64,000 nucleotides of DNA from Ligustrum vulgare (Eukaryota > Streptophyta > Magnoliopsida > Lamiales > Oleaceae): NCBI GenBank assembly GCA_963555705.1, contig OY743172.1, positions 22,629,446-22,693,445 of the forward strand, given 5' to 3'. Both the position numbers and the translations under genes were made by a program. Positions 11,839 to 23,110 of this stretch are shown piece by piece. Position 1 is the first letter of the stretch; every line of letters starts with the position of its first letter. The notes beneath the pieces were generated by a model. The model had not been told where the DNA came from. It saw nothing but the letters and a program-made list of their open reading frames with translations, and did not search any database.

Positions 11839-13400
11839 TCAAAATTCTAATAGACTTAAAAACTTTAATGCATCTCTAAATTTATTTACAGGTATCACTT
11901 GGGTTCCAACATCAGCTGGATTGCATTCAGTAGGTATTTTCTCAAGTTTAATAGTGCCCTTCTCTAAAACATCTCTCATAAAATGAAACTTAACATCAAT
12001 GTGCTTAGATCTATTATGAAAAACAGGAATTTTACTCAAATATAAGGCACTTTGGCTGCCTGTACAAATACTGACAGTTTTCATAAGAATGACCCAATTC
12101 TTCTAAGAAACCTTTTAACCAAATAGATTTTTTCACAGCCTCAGTAGCAGAAATATATTCTGCTTCTGTGGAAGAAAGTGCAACTAATTTTTGAAGTTGA
12201 CATTTCCAGCTAATGCAAGTACCATTTAGAGTAAAGAAATAAGCTGAAGTAGACTTCCTATTATCTATGTTACCAACAAAATCTGAATCAACAAAACCTT
12301 TAAGAAAGAAATTAGATTTTTGTTTTGCAAATATAAGGCTTAGATTGGAAGTACCTTTCAAGTATCTGAATAAGCGTTTCATTGCTTCCCAATGAGCTTC
12401 ACCTGGTTTACTCATAAATCTACTAAGTACACTTACAACAAAAGAGATATCAGGTCTTGTACAGACCATTAAATACATAACAGAACCTACAACATTCTGA
12501 TAAGGAACAATTTTCATTCTATTCTCTTCTTCTAAAGTTTCAGGAGATTGATTAACAGAGAGTTTGAAATGACTAGGAAATGGCAAAGAAACAGGTTTTG
12601 AATCAAATAAACTAAATATTTTCAAAATCTTTTCAACATAGGATTCTTGGTTTAAGACAAGTTTACCAGTTTCTTTATTTCTAAAAATATCCATTCCTAA
12701 AATTCTACTGGCATTTCCTAAATCTTTCATTTCAAATTCTTTACTCAGTTTCTGTTTTAGTAATAAAATTTCATTCAGATCAGATCCAGTAATAAGCATA
12801 TCATCCACATATAAAACCAGATACAGATAGCTTGAATTCAAACACTTGAAATAAAAACAAGGGTCATACTGACTTTTTGCAAAATTCAGACTTTGTATAA
12901 AATTGTCAAGTCTTTTATACTACTGTCTGGGAGCTTGTTTCAAGTCATACAGAGATCTTTTAAGCAGACAAACTAAGTTTCCAGGTTTTTTTAAAACCTT
13001 TAGGTTGGTACATATATATAGTTTCATCAAGTGACCCATACAGAAATGCAGTTTTAACATCCATTTGCTCTAATTCTAAATCAAATTGAGCAACCAAGGC
13101 AAACAATATTCTGATTGAAGTATATTTCACAACAGGAGAAAAAATTTCATTGTAATCAATACCTTCTTTTTGTGAAAAACCTTTAGCTACAAGTCTTGCT
13201 TTGTATCTAGGTTTAGTATTAGAATCACCTTCTTTTATTTTGTAAATCCATTTTCAATCAATCAGTTCATGTTTATCAGGTTTAGGAATAAGAATCCAAG
13301 GTTTATTTTTTAAAAGAGAATCCATTTCATCTTGCATAACTGCAAACCATAGTTTAGAATCTTTTGAAGAAATAGCTTCTTCATATGATTCAGGTTCAGA
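11839..13400 (-). pseudogene. Copia reverse transcriptase and RNase H, broken
   Basis: Minus strand, 3' part of pol. The active-site motif YVDDML lies in the open segment 12841-12032, which continues through the connection domain (CTRPDISFVVSVLSRF) into RNase H (SSTEAEYISATEAVK). The RNase H end is in another frame at 12084-11839 and contains SKHIDVKFHFMRD, so there is a frameshift near 12060. Upstream, 13400-12860 encodes the first half of RT (fingers region with KARLVAKGF and the MDVKTAFL block) but carries several stops and a small deletion before 12841. No intact polyprotein could be made. Confidence 0.88.
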
Positions 13401-13502
13401 TTGCAAAGGTTCAGAGTAAGTAAATGCAGACACAAAATCAGGATCCTCAAACCTAGGAGGTCTAATCTCTCTTCTATGTCTATCCCTAGCTAGTTGATAA
13501 TT

Positions 13503-14818
13503 TTATAAGTCTGGTTCAGCTTCAGGGATGTTATCAGGCAATGTCACAGTATCAGCTAGTTCAGGTTCAAAATTGACATTAGGAGACTGTGGGGGTTGCT
13601 CCACCTGAAACTGAGTATTGGGCAGACCATTTTCATCACCTAAATGGTCTGCACTCAGTTCAGAGGTAAGGAAATCTTTTTCATTAACAAGATCAAGCAA
13701 TTTTTCATCTTTACATGAAAAAATATTTTCATTAAAAATCACAGACCTACTCAAAATGACCCTGTAACCTCCTTGTTCCCTGACCCATAATCTATAACCC
13801 TTGACCCCCTCTCCATACCCAAGAAAAACACATTTTAAAGATCTTGAGTCAAGTTTAGATTCAGACTGGTGTGAGTAGGTAGCACACCCAAAAATTTTTA
13901 ACTTTGAAAAGTCAGGAAGATAATTATTCCAGATTTGATCAGGAATTGACTGCTTCACCCCAAATTTTTTTTGGAAAATTGGAATCAAGTAAAAGATACC
14001 TAGTTCTTTCTAGGAGTGTCCTATTCATCCTTTCAGCAACCCCATTTTGCTGTGGACTGTAGGCAACAGTCCTATGCCTAAGAATACCTAAGGTACTGCA
14101 GAAAGAATCAAAATCTTGGTTACCAAATTCTAGACCATTATCAATCCTAATAGTTTTGACTCTCTTTCCTTTCAGATTTTGAACTAAGGTGATCCAATTT
14201 TTGAAAACAGACACAGTAGCATCCTTAGTTTTTAACAAATGCACCCAGGTTTTTCTAGAAAAATCATCCACTATAAGAAGAAAGTACCTAAAACCTGAAA
14301 CAGAACTCACAGGAGCAGGACCCCATAAATCAACATGCAAGTATTCAAGCATATCAGAAGATTTATGAACACCTTTACCAAAAGAATTTCTTTTCTGTTT
14401 ACCCAATACACATTTTTCACAGAAATCAAGTTTATGCAACACATCATTACCAAATACACCTTTGGTTTCAAGTAATTTAAGTCCTTTTTTTACCTATATA
14501 TCCTAATCTCTTATGCCATAACACAGTCTTATTCAAATCAGACACAACATTAAAGGACTTAGCATAAACAGGCAAGGCATTCAACACACATATCCCATTA
14601 ATTTTGGGAGTACAAGTAATCAAACAGTTATTTTTGAAAATACTCAAATAACAATTATGCATTCCAATCTCAAAAGATTCAGAATCTAAAACACCAAGTG
14701 AAATCAAGTTCCTTTTCAAATCAGGAACATATCTGGTTTGATTTAAAATAAGAGTTTTGTTATTTTCAAGTTGTAACAAAACTTTTCCAGTGCCTTTCAC
14801 ATGTAATATTATAGCCAA
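13503..14818 (-). pseudogene. Copia GAG-pre-integrase and integrase, broken
   Basis: Three minus-strand open segments follow in order. 14818-14477 has the pre-integrase finger region with VLWHKRLGYI. 14442-13939 has FCEKCVLGKQKR and then the integrase core with HVDLWGP (first Asp), IRIDNGLEF (second Asp) and NGVAERMNRTL (Glu). 13988-13503 has the Copia-type C-terminal phrase CVFLGYGEGVKGYRLW. The catalytic D-D-E set is present, but the joins between segments are frameshifted (near 14455 and 13960). The enzyme would splice a new copy into DNA in a live element; this copy cannot make it whole. Confidence 0.88.
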
Positions 14819-16722
14819 GTTTCACAGAACCAAAGCAATTATCACTGAAATTAACAAACATATCCTTTTCAGGACACATATGAAAGGTGCAACCAGAATC
14901 AAGAATCAATTCATTCTTATTATCAAATTCAGTGGTAACATAAACCACCCCATTATTATTTTCTTGCATTGCAGCCTCAGTTTGGTTACTAGTACCCTGG
15001 TCATTTTTCCTTTTAAAACAATATTTAATATGATGTCCAGGTTGGCCACAATAAAAGCAAATTCTAGGAGGTTTATCTACATCTGCAGTTCCAGCATTAT
15101 TATCATGTGTTCTAAAATTGTTCTGGTTTCTGAAATTATTTTGATTTCTAAAATTATTGTCTTGATTTCTGAAACCAGACTGACCTCTAAAGTTATTATC
15201 TTTAGACCTATTGAAATTGCCTTTATTCTGAAAATTACCCTTTGCATGCTTGTTATTCCAATCCCTATTGTTGCTAGAAGTATTCCAATTTTTATTGAAA
15301 TTAGTTCCTGACTTATTCTGGCTAAAAGATTTCTTCTTCCTAGAGGTTCCTACAACATTATAGGCTTCCTTAGTATTGCTTTTAAATTCTAACTCTTTAT
15401 TCTTAAGGGAAGTATGGAAAATTTCAGTGGTCAATTTCTGCCCCATACTCTAAAGCATTCCTCAAATCCTTAAATTTATCCCCCATGGCATTCAGTAAAC
15501 AAACAACCTATTGTTCATCAGTAAGTTTTTTATCAAAATTTAAAAGTGATGCGAACCCCTTCGGTGTGTTGACCGAAAATTCCCACAACAATTTAATACA
15601 AAACCCAAGAAAGCTAAAGTGGTAAAATAAAGGATAAACACCTTAACCCAAGTTTAAATCTAACCCAAAATTCAAGGATTAACAAACCCTAGCCCAATGG
15701 AAAGAAATAAACAAATTCCAAGGTGGCGGAAATAAACAACAACACAAGAATAATAATACTCAAGATAAAGTTGATTAATTTCCTAAGAGATACAAGAGCA
15801 AGAAATGGGATTTACCTCACCCACAAGAGGAACTCTCTCAAGAGCTTCACATTGAACATCACCAAGTTATCTTACAAATGACAAGAAAATGTGTATAAAA
15901 GGTACAAAATTGGCAAAATGTGTAAATTTCGGAAATTGCAACAAAACCCCGTTTTTGTGGAAATTGCAACAAAAACCCCGTTTTTGTGAAACGGGGTGTT
16001 TCGGTCGACCGACACGGTCGACCGAACCATTTTCGGTCGATCACATGGTCGACCGAAATGGGACTTTCGGTCGACCAAGCCTCAGCCGAACGTGACTGAG
16101 GCTGCCTTCAAAAATCTCTGCAGACTTTCGGTCGACCGAAATGATTTTCGGTCGACCGAAATTGGCTGATTCCAATTTCTTCTTCTTTTTGGCTCCAACT
16201 TGATTCTCGGCTTGCTTTTCTTGACTTATTCACATTATTTAGCCTCGAATCTTGAACCTCTTCGACTTCGGATCTCGTCATGGGTCCCACGGGTACGTGC
16301 ATCGGGGTTTGACTTTCTCGATTCTCATCAAAAAGACTCTGTGTGATCTTAGTAAACCTACTCATATTCTCATCCACATCCTTAGATGGATCAAACTTAA
16401 AAGAGAAGCATTGTTTCCACAGAAAGCACTTATCAGGAAGAGACAAAGTATCATAAATTTCTTCCAATTTATCCCACAATTCCATAGTAGTTTTAGTCTT
16501 GTCTACTTGTCTAATGACATTATCAAATAAGTGTAAAAACAAAGTACTCCATGCAATTTCATCCATTTCAAGTTATCTGTCCTGAGGGGTATTAAGGGGC
16601 CATGACTTATCTATAGCCTTAGCACATTTCATTTGAAGTAGTAAAGCTCGCATCTTCTGGCTCCAGAGGTTGAAATCCCCTTTACCATTCCATACTTCAA
16701 CATCTACTTTAACAGTAGCCAT
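14766..16722 (-). pseudogene. Copia gag and protease, interrupted by an LTR insertion
   Basis: On the minus strand gag starts at ATG 16722 with MATVKVDVEVWNGKGDF, a typical Copia gag start. An in-frame TAA lies near 16575, and the frame then continues (TTMELWDKLEEIYDTL) to about 16336, where the 784-base insertion 15547-16330 begins. Beyond it, gag resumes with its zinc knuckle CFYCGQPGHHIKYC, preceded by a stretch of FRNQ/FRNQNN repeats of the basic Asn-rich tail. The aspartic protease motif ILDSGCTFHMC follows near 14920. Stops and the insertion make it non-functional. Confidence 0.85.
15547..16330. mobile_element. 784-bp LTR-like insertion in gag, with GGTCGACC palindromes
   Basis: The insertion starts TGATGCGAAC and ends TTCTCATCA, so its ends are a 5-base inverted repeat TGATG/CATCA. 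The host sequence AAAAG is duplicated at 15542-15546 and 16331-16335. This is the signature of an LTR retrotransposon reduced to one LTR. Its middle (about 15996-16160) holds at least six copies of TCGGTCGACC or close variants, and a local tandem repeat with AACCCCGTTTTTGTG lies at 15937-15990. On the minus strand VPVGPMTRSEVEE near 16290 resembles the C-terminal end of Gypsy polyproteins, which hints at minus orientation, but I leave the strand open. Confidence 0.8.
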
Positions 16723-16739
16723 TGAAATAATGAACAAGA

Positions 16740-17729
16740 TTGAATTTTTTTTTTAAGTAATGGAGCTTTATTAATCCAAGAAGCAATCAATCAAGCAGAA
16801 GATCAACAGTGCAGATCACAGTCACTAATCAAAACAGTTAAAGCAGAGGCAAGTGATTATATTCAAGAATGATCACTCAGATTCAGAACACAGTAGTCAT
16901 ATAACAGAGTAATTAAGGTGATCACTAATCAACAAAATTAATTACTCAATCAAAACACATAGAACAGTATACTGAGAAAACTGTTCTTCCAGTATATCCC
17001 TCAACCTATACTGGATATTCCCAAATTCCCTCAGATTCCCGGATTCTCAATGAAATCCTGGACAAAGGAAAGAAATGGGGTCCAAGATATAGGTTTCAAC
17101 GGAGAGATTTTGGGAGAGAACAGAAAATTTGAAAACAAATTTACAGTATATAAGATTGCATTAATTAAAAAGATATCACCTGATTGCAATTTTAATAAGC
17201 TATAGAAGCTTCCACAAAGAATCAGTTTCCCAAGAGTTCAGGGCCACCAAGAATAGTACCAATATTCACCACGAAGAACAACCACCAAGGAACAATGTAG
17301 GATTCTTTTCAAGAATCAGTATATTTTATAAAAATATACCAAATTTCAAAATCCTCTAAATATGGACTCAGATTCAAAGATCCAGATACTAAAAATACAG
17401 AAACACTAATTTTGAAAATAGGTTTCAAAGGAAAAATATCCACGAAGTCAATATCAAAGAGATTTATACAAAAAATCTCCAAAAGCAATTTCGAATCTGA
17501 AAAGATTTCTCTCAAAAATATTTTCAAAAAAACACAAAACGATTTACAGTGAGGGTTTTAAAACAATTTAAGAAAAAAATATTTCTTAAAAGTTTAACAC
17601 AAGAACCAGAAAAACCCTAAAAACGTTTTGTAAAAACTCATCAACTTCCAGAAAATCCTAGATCCAACAAGAACAGATCTAGACCCAACAGATCTGAGTC
17701 TAAACCACAGCGTGTTCGAAGAACCCTAA
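16740..17729. other. 5' untranslated region of the Copia element
   Basis: About 1 kb between the gag start (16722) and the primer binding site (17730). No domain-bearing ORF is seen. A long leader before gag is common in Copia elements. Poly-A-rich tracts in the plus strand (poly-T in the sense strand) are present. Confidence 0.6.
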
Positions 17730-17742
17730 GGCTCTGATATCA
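17730..17742 (-). other. Primer binding site (initiator-Met tRNA type)
   Basis: On the minus strand TGATATCAGAGCC follows the LTR end CCGTAACA by one base. It differs from the usual TGGTATCAGAGC site at one base. Minus-strand DNA synthesis would start here in a live copy. Confidence 0.85.
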
Positions 17743-17743
17743 C

Positions 17744-18355
17744 TGTTACGGATTTAGGCCTCAAGATCAACCACAAAGAATCACAACAGATATTAAACAC
17801 AAAATACCCAAAAACTTTATTAAAGCAACTGATCACAAAAATATCAACAAGTTTTACAAAGAAAATGTCAGAAACTTGAAGAAATCAAACAAACTCAAAA
17901 ATCGCAAAAATATACAAGTTTTACAGAATAAGAATATGTAAAATAACCACTAAGATATAACCCTGATTAATCACTAAGAATCAGGAACTACAAAGGAAAA
18001 ATAATATGCGTTTGAGAGATAAGTTTTCTCTTTGATTTTCGAAGAATAGGGCAAATCGCCAGAGAGAGAAAGGAGAGAGATCAGAGCGTGTTCTGGAAGA
18101 ATGTACAGCAGATGAAAAGTCGTATGCCTTTTCATCTCAAATGAACGACATAGATCAACTCTTCAAGGATCAAATGATGAAAATCGGACGTCTGGCTTAA
18201 AGGATAAGGTCTGGTATTCAACTGGGCTACCGGACCCTGGGCTCAGCTTTGGACTTCAGTAATGGGCCAATTGTATATGGTCCAACTGATTTATTAATGC
18301 TTCAGAATATGGGCTTCATCAAAGATTTCGATCCAATTGCTTTTGGGTTGATCCA
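17744..18355 (-). repeat. 5' LTR of the Copia element
   Basis: A 612-base LTR matching the two halves of the left LTR. In element sense it runs from TGGATCAACCC to CCGTAACA. It is uninterrupted and serves as the reference for the left copy. Confidence 0.88.
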
Positions 18356-19225
18356 ATTGCATATCAACAACATAAATGACACTAAACGATGTGTACCTTT
18401 ATTCTCAGTCAATTTCTTAGTTTCCATACTGAATTGAATAGTTAGAGCAACCGCATTGAATGTGTTAAATTTAGCTAGCTACATATGCGAAAAATAGATG
18501 TTAAATGACACATACATGTTGAAGTTAACACATTCATTATTGTCACAATGTGAGTATTAATTTATAATTAAACCCAAGAATATGATAGAAAATATTTATT
18601 TTTAAAATAACAAAATTTATATATATTAAAATAGTACCCATTTAGTCATTTTGAAGATCTCATTAAATCATATATATATATTTAACATCGATTTCTTAAT
18701 AGTACAATAGATTTTCTTAATTATTTTTACACATTCAAAAAGTATTTTTATTGTGAGATTGTTTGGTTCCCAAGCATTTTTTTCAATTTTTTTCTTAAAT
18801 TCATTTTCAATCATGCATTTCTATGAGTCTCATAACTTTCCACATTTTTTTTTACAAGTTTTTAACTACAAATTCTCCCCTAAAATTCAAAATTCCTCCA
18901 AAGTTTTCAACATCAAACATCTATATTGACGGAAAAGTAAATGAGTGGTCGCTTGGTAGAAACATAAGACGATCGCTTGGGGTTCAACCAAGCGATCGCT
19001 TAGTTACATGGATGGAGGACATGAGATTTTATTCTACTTAATTGATTCTTTCCGTGTATCATGATATTCTTCCTTTTAGTTGTAGGATATGATATATTGT
19101 AATCATGGTAGGTTGTCCATTATGATTTGTATATCGTAGAAATGATATCGATTGTAATGATTCAATTCAATATACATAAAATATTTTCTTAACTTCTTCC
19201 TCTTCACGATTCCATATAATTTACA
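18356..19225. other. AT-rich stretch, the last part probably a Copia 5' LTR remnant
   Basis: 18356-18900 shows nothing recognisable. At 18955-19005 the phrase GATCGCTTGG and the palindrome CAAGCGATCGCTT occur, similar to the motif in the solo LTR near 10500. From about 19030 to 19225 the sequence ends TTTACA directly before a primer binding site, so it is probably the 3' part of an LTR whose start I could not find. Confidence 0.5.
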
Positions 19226-19237
19226 TGGTATCATAGC
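19226..19237 (+). other. Primer binding site of a plus-strand Copia remnant
   Basis: TGGTATCATAGC differs from the initiator-Met tRNA site TGGTATCAGAGC at one base and lies 60-170 bases upstream of Copia gag-like sequence. Confidence 0.8.
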
Positions 19238-19299
19238 TTTTTTTATTCTACGGTATAAATTTCTTTGCAACTACGGGAGAAGAATGTTCAAAATCACTA

Positions 19300-21215
19300 G
19301 CAGGAACTGCCCAATCGAACCGATCATCTAACACCAATTTGATCACCTGGGTATAGTTCTCGTTTCAAAACTACTTGGAGGAAACAACTACGGATAATGG
19401 AGCCGAGCGATGAAGATAGCTCTAAGTGCAAAGAAAAAACTTGGTATTGTCGACGGAACGATGAAAGCACCAACTAAAACCGATGATAACTTCTCCACAT
19501 CGCAACGATGCAATCACATGATACTTTCATGGATTCTCAACTCCATTCATCCGGATATTATGGGTAGTATTATCTATGCAGAAACTGCAATTGACGTATG
19601 GAACAATTTGCAAGATAGATTCTCACATGGAAATGACACCCGAATCTATCAAATCCATCAAGAAATCGTGGAACACCGACAAGGACATTAATACGTGCCA
19701 ATCTACTACACTAAAATGAAGGATCTATGGGATAAGTTGACTCCCTATCTTGAACCGATCACTTGCAGGTGTGAGGGCCTCAAAGAACTCACCAAAAGAG
19801 ATGAAAAGGAACGGGTGATTCAACTCCTCATGGGCCTAAATGACTCGTTCTCTACGGTTCAACTCCTCATGGGCCTGAATGACTAGTTCTCTAAGGTCCA
19901 CGCTCTCGTATTACAACGCGAAAAGCAAACTGAGGTTGCAGCCACTCAAGATATCACCGGGTAATATTCAACAAACTGGACTAATCCTAGAACACAAAAT
20001 TGACCACGTGGTACTCCTAATCGTTCAATCCTAACTGAAGGGATAATCACTACTCCCATTGTAACATAAATGGACATAATGTTGATCATTGTTTTTCTTT
20101 CATGATTTTCCACTTGAACATAAGTATTATGGGAAGGGTGTCAAACCTAAAGGAAGAAGGTCTGTCAACTCCACAAACACCTCCAATATAGAGACAAATG
20201 GGAGCAAACAACTCGCGTCCGTAGAATAGGATCAAAGCATGGCTCTCATTTACAAAGGGACTGGTAATAATAAACCTTTAATTAACACATCAGGCACATA
20301 CCCCTCTCCTATTTACAAAAGCACTACATGGATCATTGATGGTGGAGCCACAAACAATGTGTCCAACAATCTACCTATCAAAAATAAATGTTCACCTAAA
20401 TGGGCTAGCAATTGCCAAATGGAGGACATACTGAAATCAAACCCGTTAGGTGCATGAGACTGGATAATGAGTTGTTTATCGATAATGTGCTCTGTGTCTC
20501 AAGTTTTAAAGCAAAATTGCTCTCTATAATCAAGATTATGGAAGATTTGAATTGCAGTGTGACAATTTACCTTAATTCTTGTGTGATGCAGATTTAACTA
20601 CAAAGACGACGATTGGACGGGCTGGCAAAATAATGGGCTTTACTACCTTACTGCAAGCCACCTTCCATGCATATCAAACATCACCCTCCATGCATCAAAT
20701 CTATGGCATACTCAGGCATCCATCTGCCTCTCCACTCCAGCTATTATCTAAAATAGTAATAGATATTTCCTTTAGTTCTGCTAAATTTTGTGACACTTTC
20801 CCTATGGCAAAACAATCTAGATTATCTTCTACCAGCAATATTTCTACTCATGCACCTTTGATTTAATACATTGTAATATTTCGGGCCTCATTAGAATTTA
20901 TTCTCATTATGGGCCTGTTATGTTTTTTTTACTAGTGTTGATGATAACTCTAGCTATGTTTGGATTCATCTTATGCGTCTGCAACATAAATTTGAAACTC
21001 AAACCATCATTAAAATTTCTTTGCTCGGATAAGAACACAACACAATTGTCAAATCAAAACTTTTAGATCCGATAATGGACAAGAATTCCTATCCTTTACA
21101 ACATTTTTTAATGAAAACTACACAATCTTTCATCGATCTTGCACCCACACATTACGACAAAATGGTATAGTGGAGTACAAACACCGCTATCTTTTAAATG
21201 TAGCCCCTTTTCAAT
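19300..21215 (+). pseudogene. Copia gag-protease-integrase remnant
   Basis: Plus-strand decayed coding. 19340-19691 is a Copia gag domain (NYG then WSRAMKIALSAKKKLGIVDG; SWILNSIHPDI; RIYQIHQEIVEHRQG), with a TAA inside the NYG-W phrase. 19695-19886 continues gag (VPIYYTKMKDLWDKL) and ends with a small duplication of a phrase encoding QLLMGLND. A knuckle remnant with HCNINGHNVDHC is near 20060. The protease motif TWIIDGGATNNVSN is at 20329-20370. The integrase core survives only as VDDNSSYVWIHLMR (about 20936) and RSDNGQEF with GIVEYKHR (21067-21190), the Glu being in EYKHR. RT and RNase H are missing. Confidence 0.85.
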
Positions 21216-21372
21216 GTAAACTTGCCTTTTGTAGACGCAACAGATTTGCCAAATTATGCCAAATTTTGAAAGAGGTAATGTCAATGAAGAGGAATTCAGA
21301 AGAACATGATATGGTGAACTTAACAGAAAATTGTAGTATATTTCTTCAGAAAAAGCTTCCTCAAAATCTAAG
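21216..21372. other. Short junction between Copia remnant and inverted-repeat element
   Basis: No conserved feature is visible in these 157 bases; they may be further decayed Copia sequence. Confidence 0.4.
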
Positions 21373-22230
21373 CCCCTGTTCTTTTTGAGGTCGTTTTCTG
21401 TTTTTATTTTCGAAAACGCTAAAAACGCGTTCTCTTTACCATTTTCGAAAACACATTTTGGAAAAAAAAAAAAAAAATTGTACACAAAATGCAAAACGTT
21501 CAAAACCTCGTTTTGGGCGTTTTGTATGTATTTAGATAAAAAAATGTCCAAAACGCGGAAAACGCGTTTTGAATTTTTTTTTTTTTTTTTTTTTAATTTT
21601 TTTTAAAGAATTATCTTAACTCAGAACTAAGCTTAATATAAAGTTTTTATTTTTTTATTACTTTTTTGAGAATTATCCTAACTTGGAACTAAGCCTAATT
21701 TTTTTTTTTTTTTGAGAATTATTCTAACTTGGAACTAAGTTTAAATAAAGTTTTATTGAATTCAATATCAACATTACAAAAAAAAATATTAAGTGAGAAT
21801 TCTTGTTATTATATTTCAAAAAATGTACTGATAAATGAACTCTAATGATTTTGAAGAACTTGCATTTTCTGAATTTTAATAGAAGTTGAGCCTTTTTCAA
21901 ATCTCGAACCTGACCAAGTTGTGTTAATATAGACTCTTAATACTCACATTAGTGTGTTGCATGTAATCATGTTTTCAGTGTATTGTGAAAGGAAATTTGA
22001 GTTTGAATTAGTAGTATTCTGCATGCAAATTAATTAAAAATAGTTTAAGTAGTATTCTGCAAAATTTCAAACATAACGTATTTTCCAGCTTTTCATTTTC
22101 AAAAACAGTTTTCAGAAATGACAAACCAAACGCGTTTTCAGCAAATTTGAAAACAAAAATAAAAACAGGAAACACAAAACATTTTCGAAAATGAAAATAC
22201 AAAATAAAATACAAACAGAACGCCACCTAA
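21373..22230. mobile_element. Inverted-repeat non-autonomous element rich in ACGCGTTTT
   Basis: The left end (CCTGTTCTTTTTGAGGTCG, then TATTTTCGAAAACGC) and the reverse complement of the right end (GGCGTTCTGTTTGTATTTT, then CATTTTCGAAAATG) are similar over about 100 bases, with AAACGCGTTTT-type motifs in both arms. This fits a MITE-like DNA transposon with long degenerate arms. Poly-T tracts fill the middle. I could not settle a target duplication, so the family and the exact ends are open. Confidence 0.55.
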
Positions 22231-22235
22231 AGGTT

Positions 22236-22740
22236 CTAGGTAGCTTTAAAATTCCTTGCACAATTCGCAGATCATCCCTTGATAATGCCCTATGTGACCT
22301 AGGGGTGAGGTGAGTATCAATTTAATGTCTCTCTATATATTCAAAAAATTGGGCTTTGGAGAAGTGAAGTGGACAACTATTACTTTGCAATTTGTTGATA
22401 GTCTCTCACTTACACATGGGAGATAACTGAAGGTAAGTTGATATTTTCATTATTCCGGCTGACTTTATGATGTAGGAAATGGAGTAAGATCAAGACATCC
22501 CATTAATTCTTGGCCTACCATTTTTAGCAACCAGTAGAGTACTAATTGATTTATAAGAATGACAGTTGACACTATGGGTTGATGAAGAAGAGGTGATGTT
22601 CAATATATAACAAGCTATGAAATTCCCTGAAGATGTCGATACTTTTCATAAGATCGAGCATATAGATGTAGTGGCAAGTAAAGTTTACAAGGAAGTAGTT
22701 GACCATCTTGACACTTGAAGCTTTGCCACTCAAAAATAAC
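22236..22740 (+). pseudogene. Ty3/Gypsy (Athila/Tat-like) aspartic protease remnant
   Basis: The plus-strand reading GSFKIPCTI, then DNALCDLGV, then SINLMSLSIFKKLGFGEVK matches the retropepsin-like domain of Athila/Tat Gypsy elements, including the D-L-G active-site loop. Downstream LTLWVDEEEVMFNI and AMKFPEDVDTFHKIE match the phrase that follows it. There are several frame changes and stops (around 22310, 22425, 22570). No RT is found after it, so most of pol is gone. Confidence 0.75.
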
Positions 22741-22859
22741 TTGAAACAGAAATATATTATACAACATGTCAACGTTGTTGAATTCAAAGAAAATTTTACC
22801 ATTAAATTGAGTTGAAGGAGTTCCATAGTGACACTTGTGAAAATTCAAAACAAAAAACA

Positions 22860-23110
22860 CACAAAAACAAACAAACAAGAGGTGGCGTGACAAGATTATA
22901 TTGAGGAAAGAGTCTATCCTAGGACAACAATTGAAAGGCAAAGATGGATCTACATCCCAAGTCAATGGCTGACAACTTAAGCATTACTATGGAGAATGAC
23001 AGCAGAATGTGGAAGAAATCTCTCTAGGAAAGACAAGCTAGAACCACAACAACGTCAAGCTAATGACGTTAAAGAAGCGCTTTTTGGGAGGCAAGCCAAG
23101 CTTTCTTCTC
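22860..23110 (+). pseudogene. 3' end of a Gypsy polyprotein
   Basis: A KRWRDKIILRKE-like phrase (about 22873-22910) resembles the integrase tail. Further on KHYYGE is followed by the DNA phrase GCTTTTTGGGAGGCAAGCC (23080-23098), which in Athila/Tat elements lies just after the polyprotein. The direct join of protease (ending 22740) and integrase tail shows a deletion of the RT, RNase H and integrase core. Confidence 0.65.

Larger units (their letters stand above)
9695..18355 (-). mobile_element. Ty1/Copia LTR retrotransposon, decayed, with two nested LTR insertions
   Basis: Two LTRs in direct orientation (9695 onward on the left, 17744-18355 on the right) enclose a minus-strand gag-protease-integrase-RT-RNase H order, which is Copia order. 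On the minus strand the right copy is the 5' LTR. It ends CCGTAACA and is followed after one base by a primer binding site, TGATATCAGAGCC, one mismatch from the initiator-Met tRNA site. The left (3') LTR is split by a 1491-base insertion and gag by a 784-base insertion. Several frameshifts disrupt pol. I could not find matching 5-bp target duplications outside the LTRs (ACATA on the left, ATTGC on the right), so either an end is misplaced by a few bases or the copy has been rearranged. Confidence 0.88.

Noticed and set aside
14757..15311. 184-codon plus-strand ORF rich in Ile
   Set aside because: It is antisense to Copia gag and protease, whose motifs are clear on the minus strand.
9690..18360. 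A target duplication for the Copia element
   Set aside because: ACATA and ATTGC do not match, and shifting the LTR ends by a few bases did not give a convincing pair.
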